From: CBDCYS01 sp965226245
GTDB lineage: Bacteria > Acidobacteriota > Terriglobia > Bryobacterales > UBA6623
Assembly: GCA_965226245.1 (NCBI GenBank)
Contig: CBDDCL010000015.1
Location: 6,572,001 to 6,636,000, forward strand
Length of the DNA: 64,000 bases
Direction of reading: 5' to 3'
In this document: piece after piece, positions 1 through 9,051 of the stretch
Numbering within the stretch: position 1 is the stretch's first letter
Layout of the letters: each line of letters starts with the position of its first letter
Made by a program: the position numbers and the translations under genes
Notes under the pieces: generated by a model
What the model saw: only the letters and a program-made list of their open reading frames with translations
What the model was told of the DNA's origin: nothing
The model's database searches: none

Positions 1-22
1 GCCTCCCGATTCTTCGGGAGGC
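1..22. terminator. Perfect hairpin at the window edge
   Basis: A 9-bp perfect stem (GCCTCCCGA / TCGGGAGGC) encloses the loop TTCT. No clear T-run follows on either strand, so it could be a terminator for a gene outside the window or just a palindromic repeat. Confidence 0.4.
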
Positions 23-42
23 CATCCTCCCCCCTTCGAAGC

Positions 43-59
43 CTTCTGTTTCCAAGGCC
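43..59. repeat. 17-bp target site duplication, left copy
   Basis: CTTCTGTTTCCAAGGCC is repeated exactly at 1673-1689, immediately outside the two ends of the ISNCY-type element. The duplicated target contains a small hairpin (GCCTT...AAGGC at 41-58). Confidence 0.75.
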
Positions 60-1672
60 TGTTGAAGGGCGATGATAATGTCCCCTTGAGAGGGCGATAG
101 AAATGTCCCCTAATCTAAGGCTCCAGAAAGGAGGAGCCGAGATTGGAGAGGACATGGATGAACGACAAGGAATTGAGACGGGGCGAGGTGCTGGGCCGGG
201 TGAAGCGAGGCGAGTTAAAGCTGAGCGAGGCGGCGCAGGTGCTCGACATCAGTTACCGCCAGAGCAAGCGGATCTGGAAGCGCTACAGCGCGGGAGGGAC
301 AAAAGCATTGAAGCACGGCAACGTGGGCCGGGTATCGAACCGGGCCAAGCCAGCGGAAGTTCGCAAGCGAGTGCTGCAACTGGTGCGCGAGAACTACTCC
401 GGCGAACCGCACGAGCGCTTCGGGCCTACTCTGGCGGCCGAGCATTTGCGAAAGGACCACGATCTGCAAGTATCGGTGCGGGCACTGCGGCTCTGGATGC
501 TCGCCGAGGGTCTGTGGAGCCGCCGCCGCAAGCGCCAGCCGCATCGCCAGCGGCGGCAGCGCAAAGCGCACTTCGGGGAGCTGATCCAGGTCGACGGCTC
601 GCACCACCGATGGCTCGAAGATCGCGGCCCGAAAGGTTGCCTGATGAACTTCGTCGACGATGCGAGCGGCCGGGCGCTGTGCCGCTTCTCGAGCGAAGAG
701 ACAACTTGGGCGGCGGCCGATCTGCTCGAAGCCTGGGTGCGTCAATACGGCGTTCCGAAGGCGTTGTATTGCGACTGGAAGAACGTCTACAAGCGCCAGC
801 CGACGTCGCGCGAAGCGCTGGAAGGCATCGAGCCCGAGACGCAGTTCGGGCGCATGTGCGCCAAGCTGGGGATCCGCATCATCGCGGCATCGTCGCCGCA
901 AGCCAAGGGCCGCGTGGAGCGGCATCACGGCACCCATCAAGACCGCCTGATCAAGAAGATGCGACTGCAAGGTATCTGCGATTACGAGGCGGCGAACCGC
1001 TATCTCGGCGAGCAATATCTGGGGGAACACAACGCCAAATTTGTCTGCGAGCCAGCGGCGGAAGCGGACTTTCATCAGCGCCCGCCCAAGCGTCTGGACT
1101 TAAAGTGGGTGTTCTGCTTGGAGGCCGAGCGAGTCGTCTCCAACGATCGGGTGGTCCGTTTCGAGAACCGCTTCTTACAGTTGAAACCGAAGCGCAATCA
1201 GGCTCTGGGGGCGGGGGGGAGAGTCACCGTGCAGCAAGCGCGCCAGGGCGAGTTGCAGGTGATCCACGAAGGCCGAGCGGTGGCCTTTGAAGAGATCACG
1301 TGGCCCGAGCCGAAGCCGCGCCCCAAGCCGAAACAACAAGCGGCCCGGCAGCGGCCCAAGCCGGCGGCGGACCACCCTTGGCGTAAGTTGCTGCGGTCGA
1401 AAAAACGTGCGGCGACGACATAAAAAAGGCAGGGCTATGGAAATGACGGGACGGATGGAAAGCGTGGAAAACCTCAGCGAGCAGCGCAGAGGATTCGCAT
1501 CGCAACGACAGGTTTCCCACCCTTCCCACCGTCCCTTGGAAATCGCTGACGCGATTTCCACATTCCCACAGCCCCGACGACGACGATTATCTCTTACGAA
1601 CTTACAAACAACAAAACGAAGGGGACATTTCTATCGCCCTACCGCCGGGGACATTTCTATCGCCTCTTGACA
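60..1672 (+). mobile_element. ISNCY-type insertion sequence, complete
   Basis: The element starts TGTTGAAGGGCGATGATAAT and ends in the related inverted sequence ...TCTATCGCCTCTTGACA. Each end carries two copies of the motif GGGGACATTTCTATCGCC or its degenerate complement (67-85 and 91-110 on the left, 1621-1638 and 1647-1664 on the right), which look like tandem transposase-binding sites. It is flanked by a 17-bp direct repeat. About 200 bp lie between the transposase stop and the right end. Long duplications of this size are known for some ISNCY/IS1202-related elements; the family name is inferred from the transposase. Confidence 0.8.
158..1423 (+). CDS. ISNCY-family DDE transposase
   Basis: A 421-residue transposase of the rve (integrase catalytic) superfamily. 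The N-terminus is a helix-turn-helix region (LKLSEAAQVLDISYRQSKRIWKR). The catalytic core shows the DDE triad in LIQVDGSHHRWLED, KALYCDWKNVY and SPQAKGRVERHHGTHQDRL. The basic, Pro/Lys-rich C-terminus (KPRPKPKQQAARQRPK) probably contacts DNA. The ATG at 158 has GGAGAGG six bases upstream; a TTG at 143 with AAAGGAGG at 127-134 is an alternative start that adds five residues. The gene is uninterrupted and lies inside well-defined IS ends, so the element is probably functional. Confidence 0.85.
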   Translation: MNDKELRRGEVLGRVKRGELKLSEAAQVLDISYRQSKRIWKRYSAGGTKALKHGNVGRVSNRAKPAEVRKRVLQLVRENYSGEPHERFGPTLAAEHLRKDHDLQVSVRALRLWMLAEGLWSRRRKRQPHRQRRQRKAHFGELIQVDGSHHRWLEDRGPKGCLMNFVDDASGRALCRFSSEETTWAAADLLEAWVRQYGVPKALYCDWKNVYKRQPTSREALEGIEPETQFGRMCAKLGIRIIAASSPQAKGRVERHHGTHQDRLIKKMRLQGICDYEAANRYLGEQYLGEHNAKFVCEPAAEADFHQRPPKRLDLKWVFCLEAERVVSNDRVVRFENRFLQLKPKRNQALGAGGRVTVQQARQGELQVIHEGRAVAFEEITWPEPKPRPKPKQQAARQRPKPAADHPWRKLLRSKKRAATT

Positions 1673-1689
1673 CTTCTGTTTCCAAGGCC
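1673..1689. repeat. 17-bp target site duplication, right copy
   Basis: Exact partner of 43-59, abutting the right end of the ISNCY-type element. Confidence 0.75.
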
Positions 1690-1769
1690 TTGACAGCAGA
1701 GACCGCAATCCTGCCCGTCTAAGAACCCGCCAAGCAGCGCCCCTTCATTGCAAATGTTACAATCCTGCT

Positions 1770-2840
1770 ATGACGAACCCGCCCAAGGCAACTCTCGGCC
1801 GCAGGGCGTTCCTGTTGGCATCCAGCGCGGGCGCGCTCAGCGCGGCTTCCTCAACGTCAAAGAAGATCCGAACAGCCGTCTACGGCATCGGACACGGCCA
1901 CGCCCGCGGCAAAGTTCAGACAGTTCGCGAGATGAGCGAGTACGAGCTGGTGGGAATCTGCGAGCCCGACGAAAAACAGCCGCGAGGCCACGAAGTCTTC
2001 CAAGGTGTTCGTTGGCTTTCAGAAGGAGAAATGCTGCACGATCCATCTATCGAAGTGATCGTCGTCGAGTCCGACGTTCGCAACAATACGAACTTCCTGT
2101 ACGCGGAGAAGTGCGTCGAGGCAGGCAAGCACGTCCATTTGGACAAGCCCCCGGGTGACAGTCTTCCGGCGTTGAAGAAGCTTCTCGAGGCGGCCGGTCA
2201 GCGAGGCCTGTTGGTTCAAATGGGCTACCAGTGGCGTTACCATCCGGCGATGCAGAAGGCTATTGAAGCCGCCCGCAAAGGCTGGCTGGGACATATCTAC
2301 ATGGTCCGCGCGACGATCAATAAGCCGCTTGACCAGGCGGGCCGCGACTACGATGCCGTTTACAAAGGCGGCATGATGTTCGATTTGGGGTCCCACATGA
2401 TCGACCGCATCGTCGACCTGCTTGGCAAGCCCAAAACGATCAAGGGCTGGGTGCGCCACGATTCGACCGTCAACGACAAGCTCGCCGACAACACTCTGGC
2501 GGTCTTTGAATTCGAGAAGGCCATGGCGGAGGTCTATATCGCCGCGCAGCAACCGCATGGGAACAGCTACCGGACGTTTCAAATCCTTGGCGCCGAAGGA
2601 ACAGCGACCGTGCGGCCATTCTTCCCTGAGCTGCAGCTGCACGTGGATCTCGCACACGCCGCCGGACCCTACAAAGTCGGCTTGCAGACGATTGAAATCC
2701 CGCGGCCGAAACAGGCTCCCTACGAACCGGACTTCCTGGCGCTGGCCGGAATGATCCGCAATGGCGACACCCCGGAGTATTCGATCGAACATGATTTGAA
2801 CGTGCAAGAAGCTTTGCTGAGAGCTTGCCAGATGATGTAG
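1770..2840 (+). CDS. Gfo/Idh/MocA family oxidoreductase, Tat signal
   Basis: A 356-residue NAD(P)-dependent sugar/inositol-type dehydrogenase homologue. The N-terminus has a twin-arginine signal (LGRRAFLLASSAGALSAA, Arg 11-12), so export through Tat is likely. The Rossmann glycine motif follows (VYGIGHGHARGK), and the catalytic lysine lies in HLDKPPGDSLP (the EKP-type motif, here DKP). The C-terminal half contains FDLGSHMIDRIVDLLG, typical of the substrate domain. The substrate cannot be deduced. A second family member follows 135 bp downstream on the same strand; exported pairs like this are common in polysaccharide-degrading Acidobacteriota and Planctomycetota, which suggests sugar catabolism (inference). 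Confidence 0.85.
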   Translation: MTNPPKATLGRRAFLLASSAGALSAASSTSKKIRTAVYGIGHGHARGKVQTVREMSEYELVGICEPDEKQPRGHEVFQGVRWLSEGEMLHDPSIEVIVVESDVRNNTNFLYAEKCVEAGKHVHLDKPPGDSLPALKKLLEAAGQRGLLVQMGYQWRYHPAMQKAIEAARKGWLGHIYMVRATINKPLDQAGRDYDAVYKGGMMFDLGSHMIDRIVDLLGKPKTIKGWVRHDSTVNDKLADNTLAVFEFEKAMAEVYIAAQQPHGNSYRTFQILGAEGTATVRPFFPELQLHVDLAHAAGPYKVGLQTIEIPRPKQAPYEPDFLALAGMIRNGDTPEYSIEHDLNVQEALLRACQMM

Positions 2841-2975
2841 AGCGCCGTGAAATCCTTCGGAGCGCGGATTCAGAGCCCCGAACGCGAGTGAGGGGTCTGC
2901 TGCTTCGGTGCGCTGCATCCGGCGCGAACCGCACGAAACACAAGAACCAAAGGCAACCCCCAGCGAGAGAAACCC

Positions 2976-4148
2976 ATGAACCGACGCGTTTTCTTGATGG
3001 CCGGCAGCAGCGCGGCCTTGGCGCAAACCCCCTCGAAGAGACTCAACCTCGGCTTGATCGGCGCGGGAGGCCGCGGCCGCCGCGTCATGACGCACTTCAA
3101 GGAAAACCCGGCCGTCCGCGCCGCCGCCGTCTGTGATATCTACGAGCCCAATTTGGAACGCGGGCTCTCGGCCGCCGGTCCCGGCACGAAAGCCTACCGC
3201 AACTACAAAGAGTTGCTGGCGGACAAGGACATCGATATCGTCCTGATCGCCTCGCCCGAGCACTGGCACCACCAAATGGTTCTAGACGCGCTGGCGGCGG
3301 GCAAGGACGTCTATGTCGAAAAACCTCTCTGCCACACGCCTGAACAAGGCGTCGAGATGATCCGTGCCGAAAAGGAGTCCGGCCGCATTGTGCAAGTTGG
3401 TATGCAGCGGCGCAGCTACAGCCTCTACCACGAAGCGCGCGGGTTGAGGGAAGCAGGCAAGCTCGGCAACGTTCGGATGGTGCGCACTTACTGGCTGAAT
3501 AACCGCTTGCTGCCTCCGACCAGGCAGTTTGAGGGACGTCTTGATTGGGAACAGTGGATCGGACCCGCACCCAAGGTAGCGAAGGATCCGCAGCGCTTCT
3601 TCGACTGGCGCAATTATTCCGACTACTCCGGCGGCATCGTGATCGACCAGGGCGCGCATATCTACGATTCGATTCACATGATCATGGGCGCGGGTTATCC
3701 CACGGCGGTGAACGCTTCAGCGTGTTCGGGGCACAAGCCGAACGCCGACCTCCCCGAATCCTGGATCGTCATCGCGGAATACCCCGAGGACTTTATGGCG
3801 GTTTTCACGATCAACTACTCAGCCATGCAATACGAGGCCCGCGCCGATCAGCTCAATGCCTATGACGGCGACCTGGCTCGTATGGACATAGGCCGCGAGT
3901 TCCTGCGTGTCTATCCCAAAGACGACCCCAACAACCCAATCATCAACAAAGATCAGCCCGGTGGTTTTGCACAGGCGACGATCGATCACGTCAACAATTT
4001 CTTGGAGTGCGTCCGCACGCGTGAGAAGCCGAACGCCCCGGTCGAGCTGGGGTTTCAGTCGGCACTGATTCTGCAAATGGCGAACATATCGGTAGAACAG
4101 GGCCGCCGGGTGAAGTGGAACCGGGCGCGGATGAAGATAGAGGTGTAG
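2976..4148 (+). CDS. Gfo/Idh/MocA family oxidoreductase, exported
   Basis: A 390-residue oxidoreductase of the same superfamily as the upstream gene but only distantly similar to it. The short N-terminal leader MNRRVFLMAGSSAALAQ has an Arg pair and a hydrophobic stretch, consistent with Tat export. The Rossmann motif is GLIGAGGRGRRV, the EKP motif is intact (YVEKPLCHTPEQG), and the substrate-domain motif is IDQGAHIYDSIHMIMG. The start is set by ATG at 2976 after a GAGAGAAA purine tract. The gene ends just before IS1595 copy 1, whose insertion in the spacer leaves it intact. Confidence 0.87.
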   Translation: MNRRVFLMAGSSAALAQTPSKRLNLGLIGAGGRGRRVMTHFKENPAVRAAAVCDIYEPNLERGLSAAGPGTKAYRNYKELLADKDIDIVLIASPEHWHHQMVLDALAAGKDVYVEKPLCHTPEQGVEMIRAEKESGRIVQVGMQRRSYSLYHEARGLREAGKLGNVRMVRTYWLNNRLLPPTRQFEGRLDWEQWIGPAPKVAKDPQRFFDWRNYSDYSGGIVIDQGAHIYDSIHMIMGAGYPTAVNASACSGHKPNADLPESWIVIAEYPEDFMAVFTINYSAMQYEARADQLNAYDGDLARMDIGREFLRVYPKDDPNNPIINKDQPGGFAQATIDHVNNFLECVRTREKPNAPVELGFQSALILQMANISVEQGRRVKWNRARMKIEV

Positions 4149-4154
4149 CCCCCA
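4147..4154. repeat. 8-bp TSD of IS1595 copy 1
   Basis: AGCCCCCA here is repeated at 5182-5189, directly outside the element. Confidence 0.8.
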
Positions 4155-5181
4155 ATGGGGTATTTAGTTGACTCCAGTAGCCACTACATCTTGGGGGTGG
4201 GGGTGCCGGCCCTGGTGGCCTCGACCATTGTCTTATAGGGAGCAGGGTCGGCGGCGACCGCCTGCTGGAGGAGGCGATAGAAAAGTTTGCCGCGCGACCG
4301 TGAGGTCCGCCGGTTGAAGCGGAACGTGAACTCGTCCAGGTAGTAGTCCAAATACTCGTGACTGACAGCCCCCTGGTGGGTCCCCAACAGCCAGCGCTTT
4401 AGCAGAGAGGCGACACGATGGACTCTCGGCAGCAGCTTACTCGCCGATTGCCGCTTCCCGCGCAGCACGGTGACTTCATGGCGGTATCCTTTGTTCTCCA
4501 ATCCCGCATAGCCTTCCCAGCCGTCGGTGTGCACGAGGCTGCCAGGTTGGATAGCTTCTTCGACAAAGGCTTCCAAGCTCGCCGCTGAGGCATCCGCGAT
4601 CCGACGGAGCCGGATGCGACCCATACCGCGCCCATCCTCCTCGGCAGCAACCGCAACTAACGCTTTGCCAACCATTTCGCGACCTCGGACGCCCTCTTCG
4701 ACTCCGCCCACATACGTTTCGTCCACCTCCACCCGGCCGACCAGCCGATTGCGACCGGGGCGCACCATGGCGCGGCGGAACTTGTGCAGCCAGGTCCAGG
4801 CGGTTACATAGCTACCCAAACCCAAGACCCGCTGCAACTCCAGCGCGCTGGCCCCGCCTTTTTGCGTTGTCACCCACCAAGCCGCCCGGAACCACAACGT
4901 CAAGGGCTTGCGGGTGTCCTGGAAAATCGTGCCCGCCGTCACCGAGGCCTGGTAACCGCAGTCGGCGCAGAGCAGCAGATTGCGTTTGCTGGCCCATGAG
5001 GACTGGATCCCACAGCGCGGGCACACGAACCCCTCCGGCCAGCGCAGCTTCAGCAGGTACTCCCGGCACGCCTCCTCGGTCGAGAATCGAGCTTCCAACT
5101 CGACGAGGTTTCGGGGGTAGTCCTCCTTCATGCCCCCAACCACAACATATTGTGGCTACTGGAGTCAACTAAATACCCCAT
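4155..5181 (-). mobile_element. IS1595-family element, copy 1
   Basis: A 1,027-bp element with terminal inverted repeats that begin ATGGGGTATTTAGTTGACTC and run about 30 bp, to ...CCAGTAGCCAC. It carries a single transposase gene. It has 8-bp direct repeats outside, the duplication length established for IS1595. It inserted between the second Gfo/Idh/MocA gene and the kinase gene without breaking either. Confidence 0.92.
4184..5143 (-). CDS. IS1595-family transposase (copy 1)
   Basis: A 319-residue transposase with an N-terminal zinc ribbon (CPRCG...CADCG, about residues 41-63) and an ISXO2-like DDE domain. Catalytic acidic residues are seen in VEVDETYVGG and LVHTDGWEGY, followed by the family signature LGTHQGAVSHEYLDYYLDEF and FRFNRR. 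The annotated start is a GTG; an in-frame ATG four codons later, preceded by a G-rich stretch, is equally possible. Four other intact copies (9090, 10499, 39952, 42051) encode the identical protein. Confidence 0.93.
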   Translation of the reverse strand: MVGGMKEDYPRNLVELEARFSTEEACREYLLKLRWPEGFVCPRCGIQSSWASKRNLLLCADCGYQASVTAGTIFQDTRKPLTLWFRAAWWVTTQKGGASALELQRVLGLGSYVTAWTWLHKFRRAMVRPGRNRLVGRVEVDETYVGGVEEGVRGREMVGKALVAVAAEEDGRGMGRIRLRRIADASAASLEAFVEEAIQPGSLVHTDGWEGYAGLENKGYRHEVTVLRGKRQSASKLLPRVHRVASLLKRWLLGTHQGAVSHEYLDYYLDEFTFRFNRRTSRSRGKLFYRLLQQAVAADPAPYKTMVEATRAGTPTPKM

Positions 5182-5303
5182 AGCCCCCAATGCTGTTCAC
5201 TTAGAGCCTTTTGAGCTGCGAAGTGGCGCCATGGGTAGGGGCACAGCGTGCTGTGCCCATCTGCAAGCGTAACTATATTTTGCGAGACTCGGTAGAGCCT
5301 TTT

Positions 5304-5401
5304 CAGCCGCGAAGCGGCGCCGGATCGTAGCCCATGGGTGGAGCGAAGCGGAACCCTGGGTCCGAAACCCCTCGAGGGAGAAGCCCCGCAAGGGGCGCAG
5401 G
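5304..5401 (+). repeat. R1 dispersed repeat (copy a)
   Basis: The core reads CCGCGAAGCGGCG, then GGATC(G/C)TAGCCCA, then GTGGAGCGAAGCGGAACCCT and a GC-rich tail ending AAGGGGCG. Related copies lie at 24231-24290 (inverted) and 54346-54440. A decayed second copy is visible at 5205-5238. Confidence 0.7.
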
Positions 5402-5570
5402 AAAACAAGCGCATGATTCTGACGGCGGTATCCGTCTTGCGACGAAAGAAATACAACGGCCTGTGCAACTGAACGCAGCCCCCAAACCGCTAACTGAACG
5501 GCATTGGGTGTAGCTCAAGAAACTGCGAGAGCGCGGACTTCCGTCTGCAGCGGATTGATCCGCTCGAAAT

Positions 5571-5595
5571 AACCGCTTGCTCACGCGCGCGGCTC
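5571..5595 (+). repeat. R4 dispersed repeat (copy a)
   Basis: AACCGCTTGCTCACGCGCGCGGCTC. Inverted copies occur at 10247-10271 and 11618-11640, and a direct copy at 11661-11696. Confidence 0.6.
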
Positions 5596-5629
5596 AGGTA
5601 AGGCGTTTGTCAAATCGGGCCGTGATGGA

Positions 5630-8293
5630 TCAGCGGAAGTTTTCCACCAGCATCAGGTCCGCTTGACTCTGGTCATTTTGCACGTAAAGAATCCAACTGC
5701 CGTCGGGGGAAACCGCAACTTGAAGCGCAAAAGTCTCCAGCTGCTCGCCGAGGGAAGCGATCCGCGTCACCCGGCCCGTGTCAAAGTGGAAAAATTTCAA
5801 GAAGCTCTCGGCAACCAAAGCCTCGCTCCGCTCCACGTCAATGAAATAAATCCCCTGCTCCACCACGGCCCACGCACCGCCCTTCACCGGTCTCGGAGAG
5901 TCAAGGACGGCGACCTCCTCGCCGCCCTCCGCGGGAACCCTCCATACCGCTGTCGGGTCCCTTGGGGAACCTTCGGGTTTCGCGTAAAAGACGAACTTGC
6001 CGTCTGGAGACTCCTCGAACGCGGGGAACGCCCCTTTCTTGGTGACCTGCACAGCCTCGCCCCCCGCGGCCGGCGCTTTCCACACCTGGTTAATTCCCGT
6101 CCGGGTAGAAGAAAAATAGATCCATTTTCCATCCCTCGACCAGCTCGGTACAGTATCCCCGGAACCTTCCGTGGTCAAGCGGCGGGGTGAGCCGCCGTCG
6201 GCGCTGATGACGTAGATGTCGGCATTCCCGTCGGGAGCCGCGTCGAAAGCGATCCAGCGGCCGTCGGGAGACCAGCAAGGGGCTCCTGCATTCACGTCAG
6301 CGAAGGATGTCAGTTGCACCGCTCCGCGGCCATCCCGGTCGCATACCCAGACCTCCGGGCTTCCGGATCGATGGGATTCAAAAGCGATTCGGGCTCCGTC
6401 GGGGGAAATCTGAGGGTAGAAATCCCAACGAGTGGAGGCAATCAATCTAGTAGGCCGATTGCGGGTGGTGGTTAAGCCTGACAGCTGCAAGCGCCAGATG
6501 TTAAGGTCCCTGGTCCGCCGGGAGTAGATCAGGCGGCTGCCCTGCCGAGAGATCGCCGGGGAAAATGCGTTTCCACCCGTGCCTGACAACAGCTCCGGCA
6601 TGCCACCGAGGGAGGAAATTCGCCACAAGCTCCTGTTGGAGCCGCCCCCAGGATTCGACGAGAACACAATTTCGCGGCCGTCCGGGGTCCACGCCAGGCC
6701 ATGGATCCGCTGATCATTAAATGTCAGACGCCGCGGCTCACCGCCGTCAACCTGCACCAAGTAGACATCCGCTAGGACAACTGCGCTCTGACGAACAAAA
6801 GCCAGCGTTCGGCCATCGGGGGAGAAGGCAGGACTATGATCCGCCAGGGATTGGGGCGGTGGCGATGTGAGTCTCTCTTTCTCCCCACTCTCAACCGATA
6901 CCAGGAAGATGGCACGGGGCTCTTCGGGCGATGTCCGATCCGAGACGGCCAAGAACTTTCCGTCCGGCGACCAACTCAGACCAGAGAAATCTCCGCCCAT
7001 AAAGTGTGGACTTTCCGCCAACTTACGCTCGCTCCCGCCGAGGGGTGGAATCAGGAATATACCCCCGCTGCCCTCGGAGCGACGGAGGAAAGCAATCTGG
7101 CTGCCGTCCGGGGACCACGCGGGACGGCTGTCCACAGCGGGGTTCGTGGTCAGCCGCAAGGGTCTTCCGCCGGCGACCAGTTTGACGTAAATGTCGGTGT
7201 TGTCGCGGTTTTCTCCGTCCCAGTCAAAGGCAACCTGATTGCCCTCGGGGGAGAAGGTCGAGTGCCGCTCAAGCCCTGGATCACTCGTCAGGGGTACAGG
7301 CCGCAAAGGCACTGGCGGTTCTCTCCCTGTTGGACCCCAGACGCCCAGCCACACACTGGCGGCGGCGATCACGGCCACCCCCAGCACGGCAAGGGCAACA
7401 TACCAACCGGCCCGGCTGCCGCGCACCAGCGCTGCTGGCGCCGGCGCCTGCCGGCTCGCTCCCGGTTCGCGCTCTTTCCGCAGCGTCCGCAGATCCACCA
7501 GCATTTCATCGACATGCTGGTAGCGCTCGTCGGGGCTCTTGGCCATCGCTTTGCCGACGATACGGTCCAAATCGGTCGGGACGCCAACTCGCTGTGCGGT
7601 GATCGGCTCCGGCTCTTGGTGCACAATCGAGTACGCCACCGCGGCCTCGCGCTCACCCTCAAACGGCAAGCGTCCCGTGATCATCTCGTAAATCACCACC
7701 CCCAGCGACCAAATGTCTGTGCGGCGGTCGGTGGGTTGGTGCTTCGCCTGCTCGGGCGACATGTAGGCGGGAGTGCCGAGAATCGTTGCCGTCTTGGTGA
7801 GTTGGGAGCGCTCGGCAAGCTGCGCCAAGCCGAAATCCATGACCTTGACTTGGCCCTGCGGCGTGACCATTAGATTGGCGTTTTTGATGTCGCGGTGGAC
7901 GATGCCCTTTTCGTGGGCGGCTTGGAGACCCTGCGCAGTTTGAATCGTGATGTCGAGGGCCTCTTCCAGCTTCAGCGGGCGCTCTGCAATCTTGTCTTTG
8001 ACGGTTCGGCCTTCGATGAAGGCCATGGCGATAAAGGTCTCACCCTCAACCTCATCGATTTCATGGACAGTGCAAATGTTGGGATGGTCGAGGGCGGCGG
8101 CGGCTTGCGCTTCACGAAGGAAACGCTCCCTATGTTCCTCGTCCTCTAGAACGTCGGAGCGAAGGAATTTCAGGGCGACGAAACGCTTGAGCTTCGTGTC
8201 TTCCGCCTTATAGACCACACCCATTCCGCCCCGGCCGACCTCGGAGAGGACCTTGTAGTGACTGATGGTTTGGCCGATCACAGCAACCCACAC
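5630..8293 (-). CDS. Serine/threonine protein kinase with TolB-like propeller
   Basis: An 887-residue membrane kinase. Residues ~13-275 are a Hanks-type kinase: glycine loop GRGGMGVVYKAED, ATP lysine K42 (VALKFL), catalytic HRDIKNAN (D135, N140), DFG at 153-155, activation segment GTPAYMSPEQ. A single membrane helix follows at ~297-319. The outer part, ~330-880, is made of repeated WD40-like/TolB blades (SPDG..IAF.S, WSPDGRWIAFDA, SRDGKWIYFSS), probably a ligand- or polymer-sensing beta-propeller. The GTG at 8293 is the outermost start; a GTG at 8281 would give VIGQTISHYKV, which matches the usual start of this family better. This architecture is abundant in Acidobacteriota. Confidence 0.9.
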   Translation of the reverse strand: MWVAVIGQTISHYKVLSEVGRGGMGVVYKAEDTKLKRFVALKFLRSDVLEDEEHRERFLREAQAAAALDHPNICTVHEIDEVEGETFIAMAFIEGRTVKDKIAERPLKLEEALDITIQTAQGLQAAHEKGIVHRDIKNANLMVTPQGQVKVMDFGLAQLAERSQLTKTATILGTPAYMSPEQAKHQPTDRRTDIWSLGVVIYEMITGRLPFEGEREAAVAYSIVHQEPEPITAQRVGVPTDLDRIVGKAMAKSPDERYQHVDEMLVDLRTLRKEREPGASRQAPAPAALVRGSRAGWYVALAVLGVAVIAAASVWLGVWGPTGREPPVPLRPVPLTSDPGLERHSTFSPEGNQVAFDWDGENRDNTDIYVKLVAGGRPLRLTTNPAVDSRPAWSPDGSQIAFLRRSEGSGGIFLIPPLGGSERKLAESPHFMGGDFSGLSWSPDGKFLAVSDRTSPEEPRAIFLVSVESGEKERLTSPPPQSLADHSPAFSPDGRTLAFVRQSAVVLADVYLVQVDGGEPRRLTFNDQRIHGLAWTPDGREIVFSSNPGGGSNRSLWRISSLGGMPELLSGTGGNAFSPAISRQGSRLIYSRRTRDLNIWRLQLSGLTTTRNRPTRLIASTRWDFYPQISPDGARIAFESHRSGSPEVWVCDRDGRGAVQLTSFADVNAGAPCWSPDGRWIAFDAAPDGNADIYVISADGGSPRRLTTEGSGDTVPSWSRDGKWIYFSSTRTGINQVWKAPAAGGEAVQVTKKGAFPAFEESPDGKFVFYAKPEGSPRDPTAVWRVPAEGGEEVAVLDSPRPVKGGAWAVVEQGIYFIDVERSEALVAESFLKFFHFDTGRVTRIASLGEQLETFALQVAVSPDGSWILYVQNDQSQADLMLVENFR

Positions 8294-8367
8294 CTACGGT
8301 AGCAAAAATAGATGTCTTGCCGCGTCACCGCGGATGACGTTTAGTCAGCACTGGAATTACGGGAAGC

Positions 8368-8961
8368 TTACTCGCCTGCGTCCGATGGCTGTCCCGCGAG
8401 TTGTTCGAGCTGGCTGACAACCCGATCGAGCTCCTCGACAAGCGGTGTCCTGCCTGCTTGGCTAAGGGCATCGAGCACCGATCGGTAGTACCACAGGGTC
8501 CCTGCCTTGCGGCCCTGAAACCGTTGCCAGACCTCCTCGCCCAGGCTGCGGTAGTCGTTGAGGATGCTGCGCGCGTTGTGGAGTTTGTCGGCGGCGGAAA
8601 CGAGCCGGGCCGACGCGGATGCCTCGCCCAGGTGCGCAATGTACGCCCGTTTTCTCTCTTTCCACGGGGGCTTCGGAATTGTTTGGGAGTCCGTGCAGGC
8701 ATCGACAATCCCGGTGACACGGTCGCCGAAGCGGCGGCGAATCTCTTCCCGCGCCTTCGAGCCGCCCTGATCCTCGATGGCATCATGCAGCAGTGCCGCA
8801 ATGGCTTCGTCCTCGTCTCCGCCATGTTCGATGACTAGCGCCGTCACGGCCAGCAGGTGCGAAATATACGGGACGCCGGAGCCCTTCCTCCGCTGGTCTT
8901 TATGGAGTTGCGTGGCAAATACGAGGGCTTGCTCAAAACGGCTGGTCATCGCAATAGGCAT
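8368..8961 (-). CDS. HD-domain hydrolase, SpoT/MESH1-like
   Basis: About 197 residues. The fold resembles the hydrolase half of RelA/SpoT: first His in LHKDQRRKGSGVPYISH, the HD pair in ALLHDAIED, and the distal Asp in SAADKLHNARSILND. There is no synthetase or TGS domain, so it is a stand-alone hydrolase of the small alarmone hydrolase/MESH1 type by analogy. The substrate ((p)ppGpp, NADPH or another nucleotide) is not shown by sequence. Two closely spaced ATGs (8961 and 8949) are candidate starts; the frame is open further up to 9021. IS1595 copy 2 sits about 90 bp upstream of the start and may have separated the gene from its promoter. Confidence 0.75.
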   Translation of the reverse strand: MPIAMTSRFEQALVFATQLHKDQRRKGSGVPYISHLLAVTALVIEHGGDEDEAIAALLHDAIEDQGGSKAREEIRRRFGDRVTGIVDACTDSQTIPKPPWKERKRAYIAHLGEASASARLVSAADKLHNARSILNDYRSLGEEVWQRFQGRKAGTLWYYRSVLDALSQAGRTPLVEELDRVVSQLEQLAGQPSDAGE

Positions 8962-9043
8962 TAAAGCACAATACTGTTGACTTGGTGGGTTCGGGGGTGG
9001 CTTCGCCTTGCGAGCCAACAAACCGGACCCCGCCTGCTACAAT

Positions 9044-9051
9044 AAGAACGG
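9044..9051. repeat. 8-bp TSD of IS1595 copy 2
   Basis: AAGAACGG, repeated at 10079-10086. Confidence 0.85.

Larger units (their letters stand above)
5182..5629. other. Intergenic region made of repeats
   Basis: About 450 bp with no convincing gene. It begins with the TSD copy 5182-5189. It then holds a degenerate and a full R1 repeat, part of an R3 repeat (5528-5550) and an R4 repeat near 5571. Open frames here are translations of the repeats. Confidence 0.6.

Noticed and set aside
2019..3275. A 418-codon minus-strand open frame
   Set aside because: It lies antisense to the two Gfo/Idh/MocA genes, which have clear family motifs; it has none and reflects the GC-rich codon pattern.
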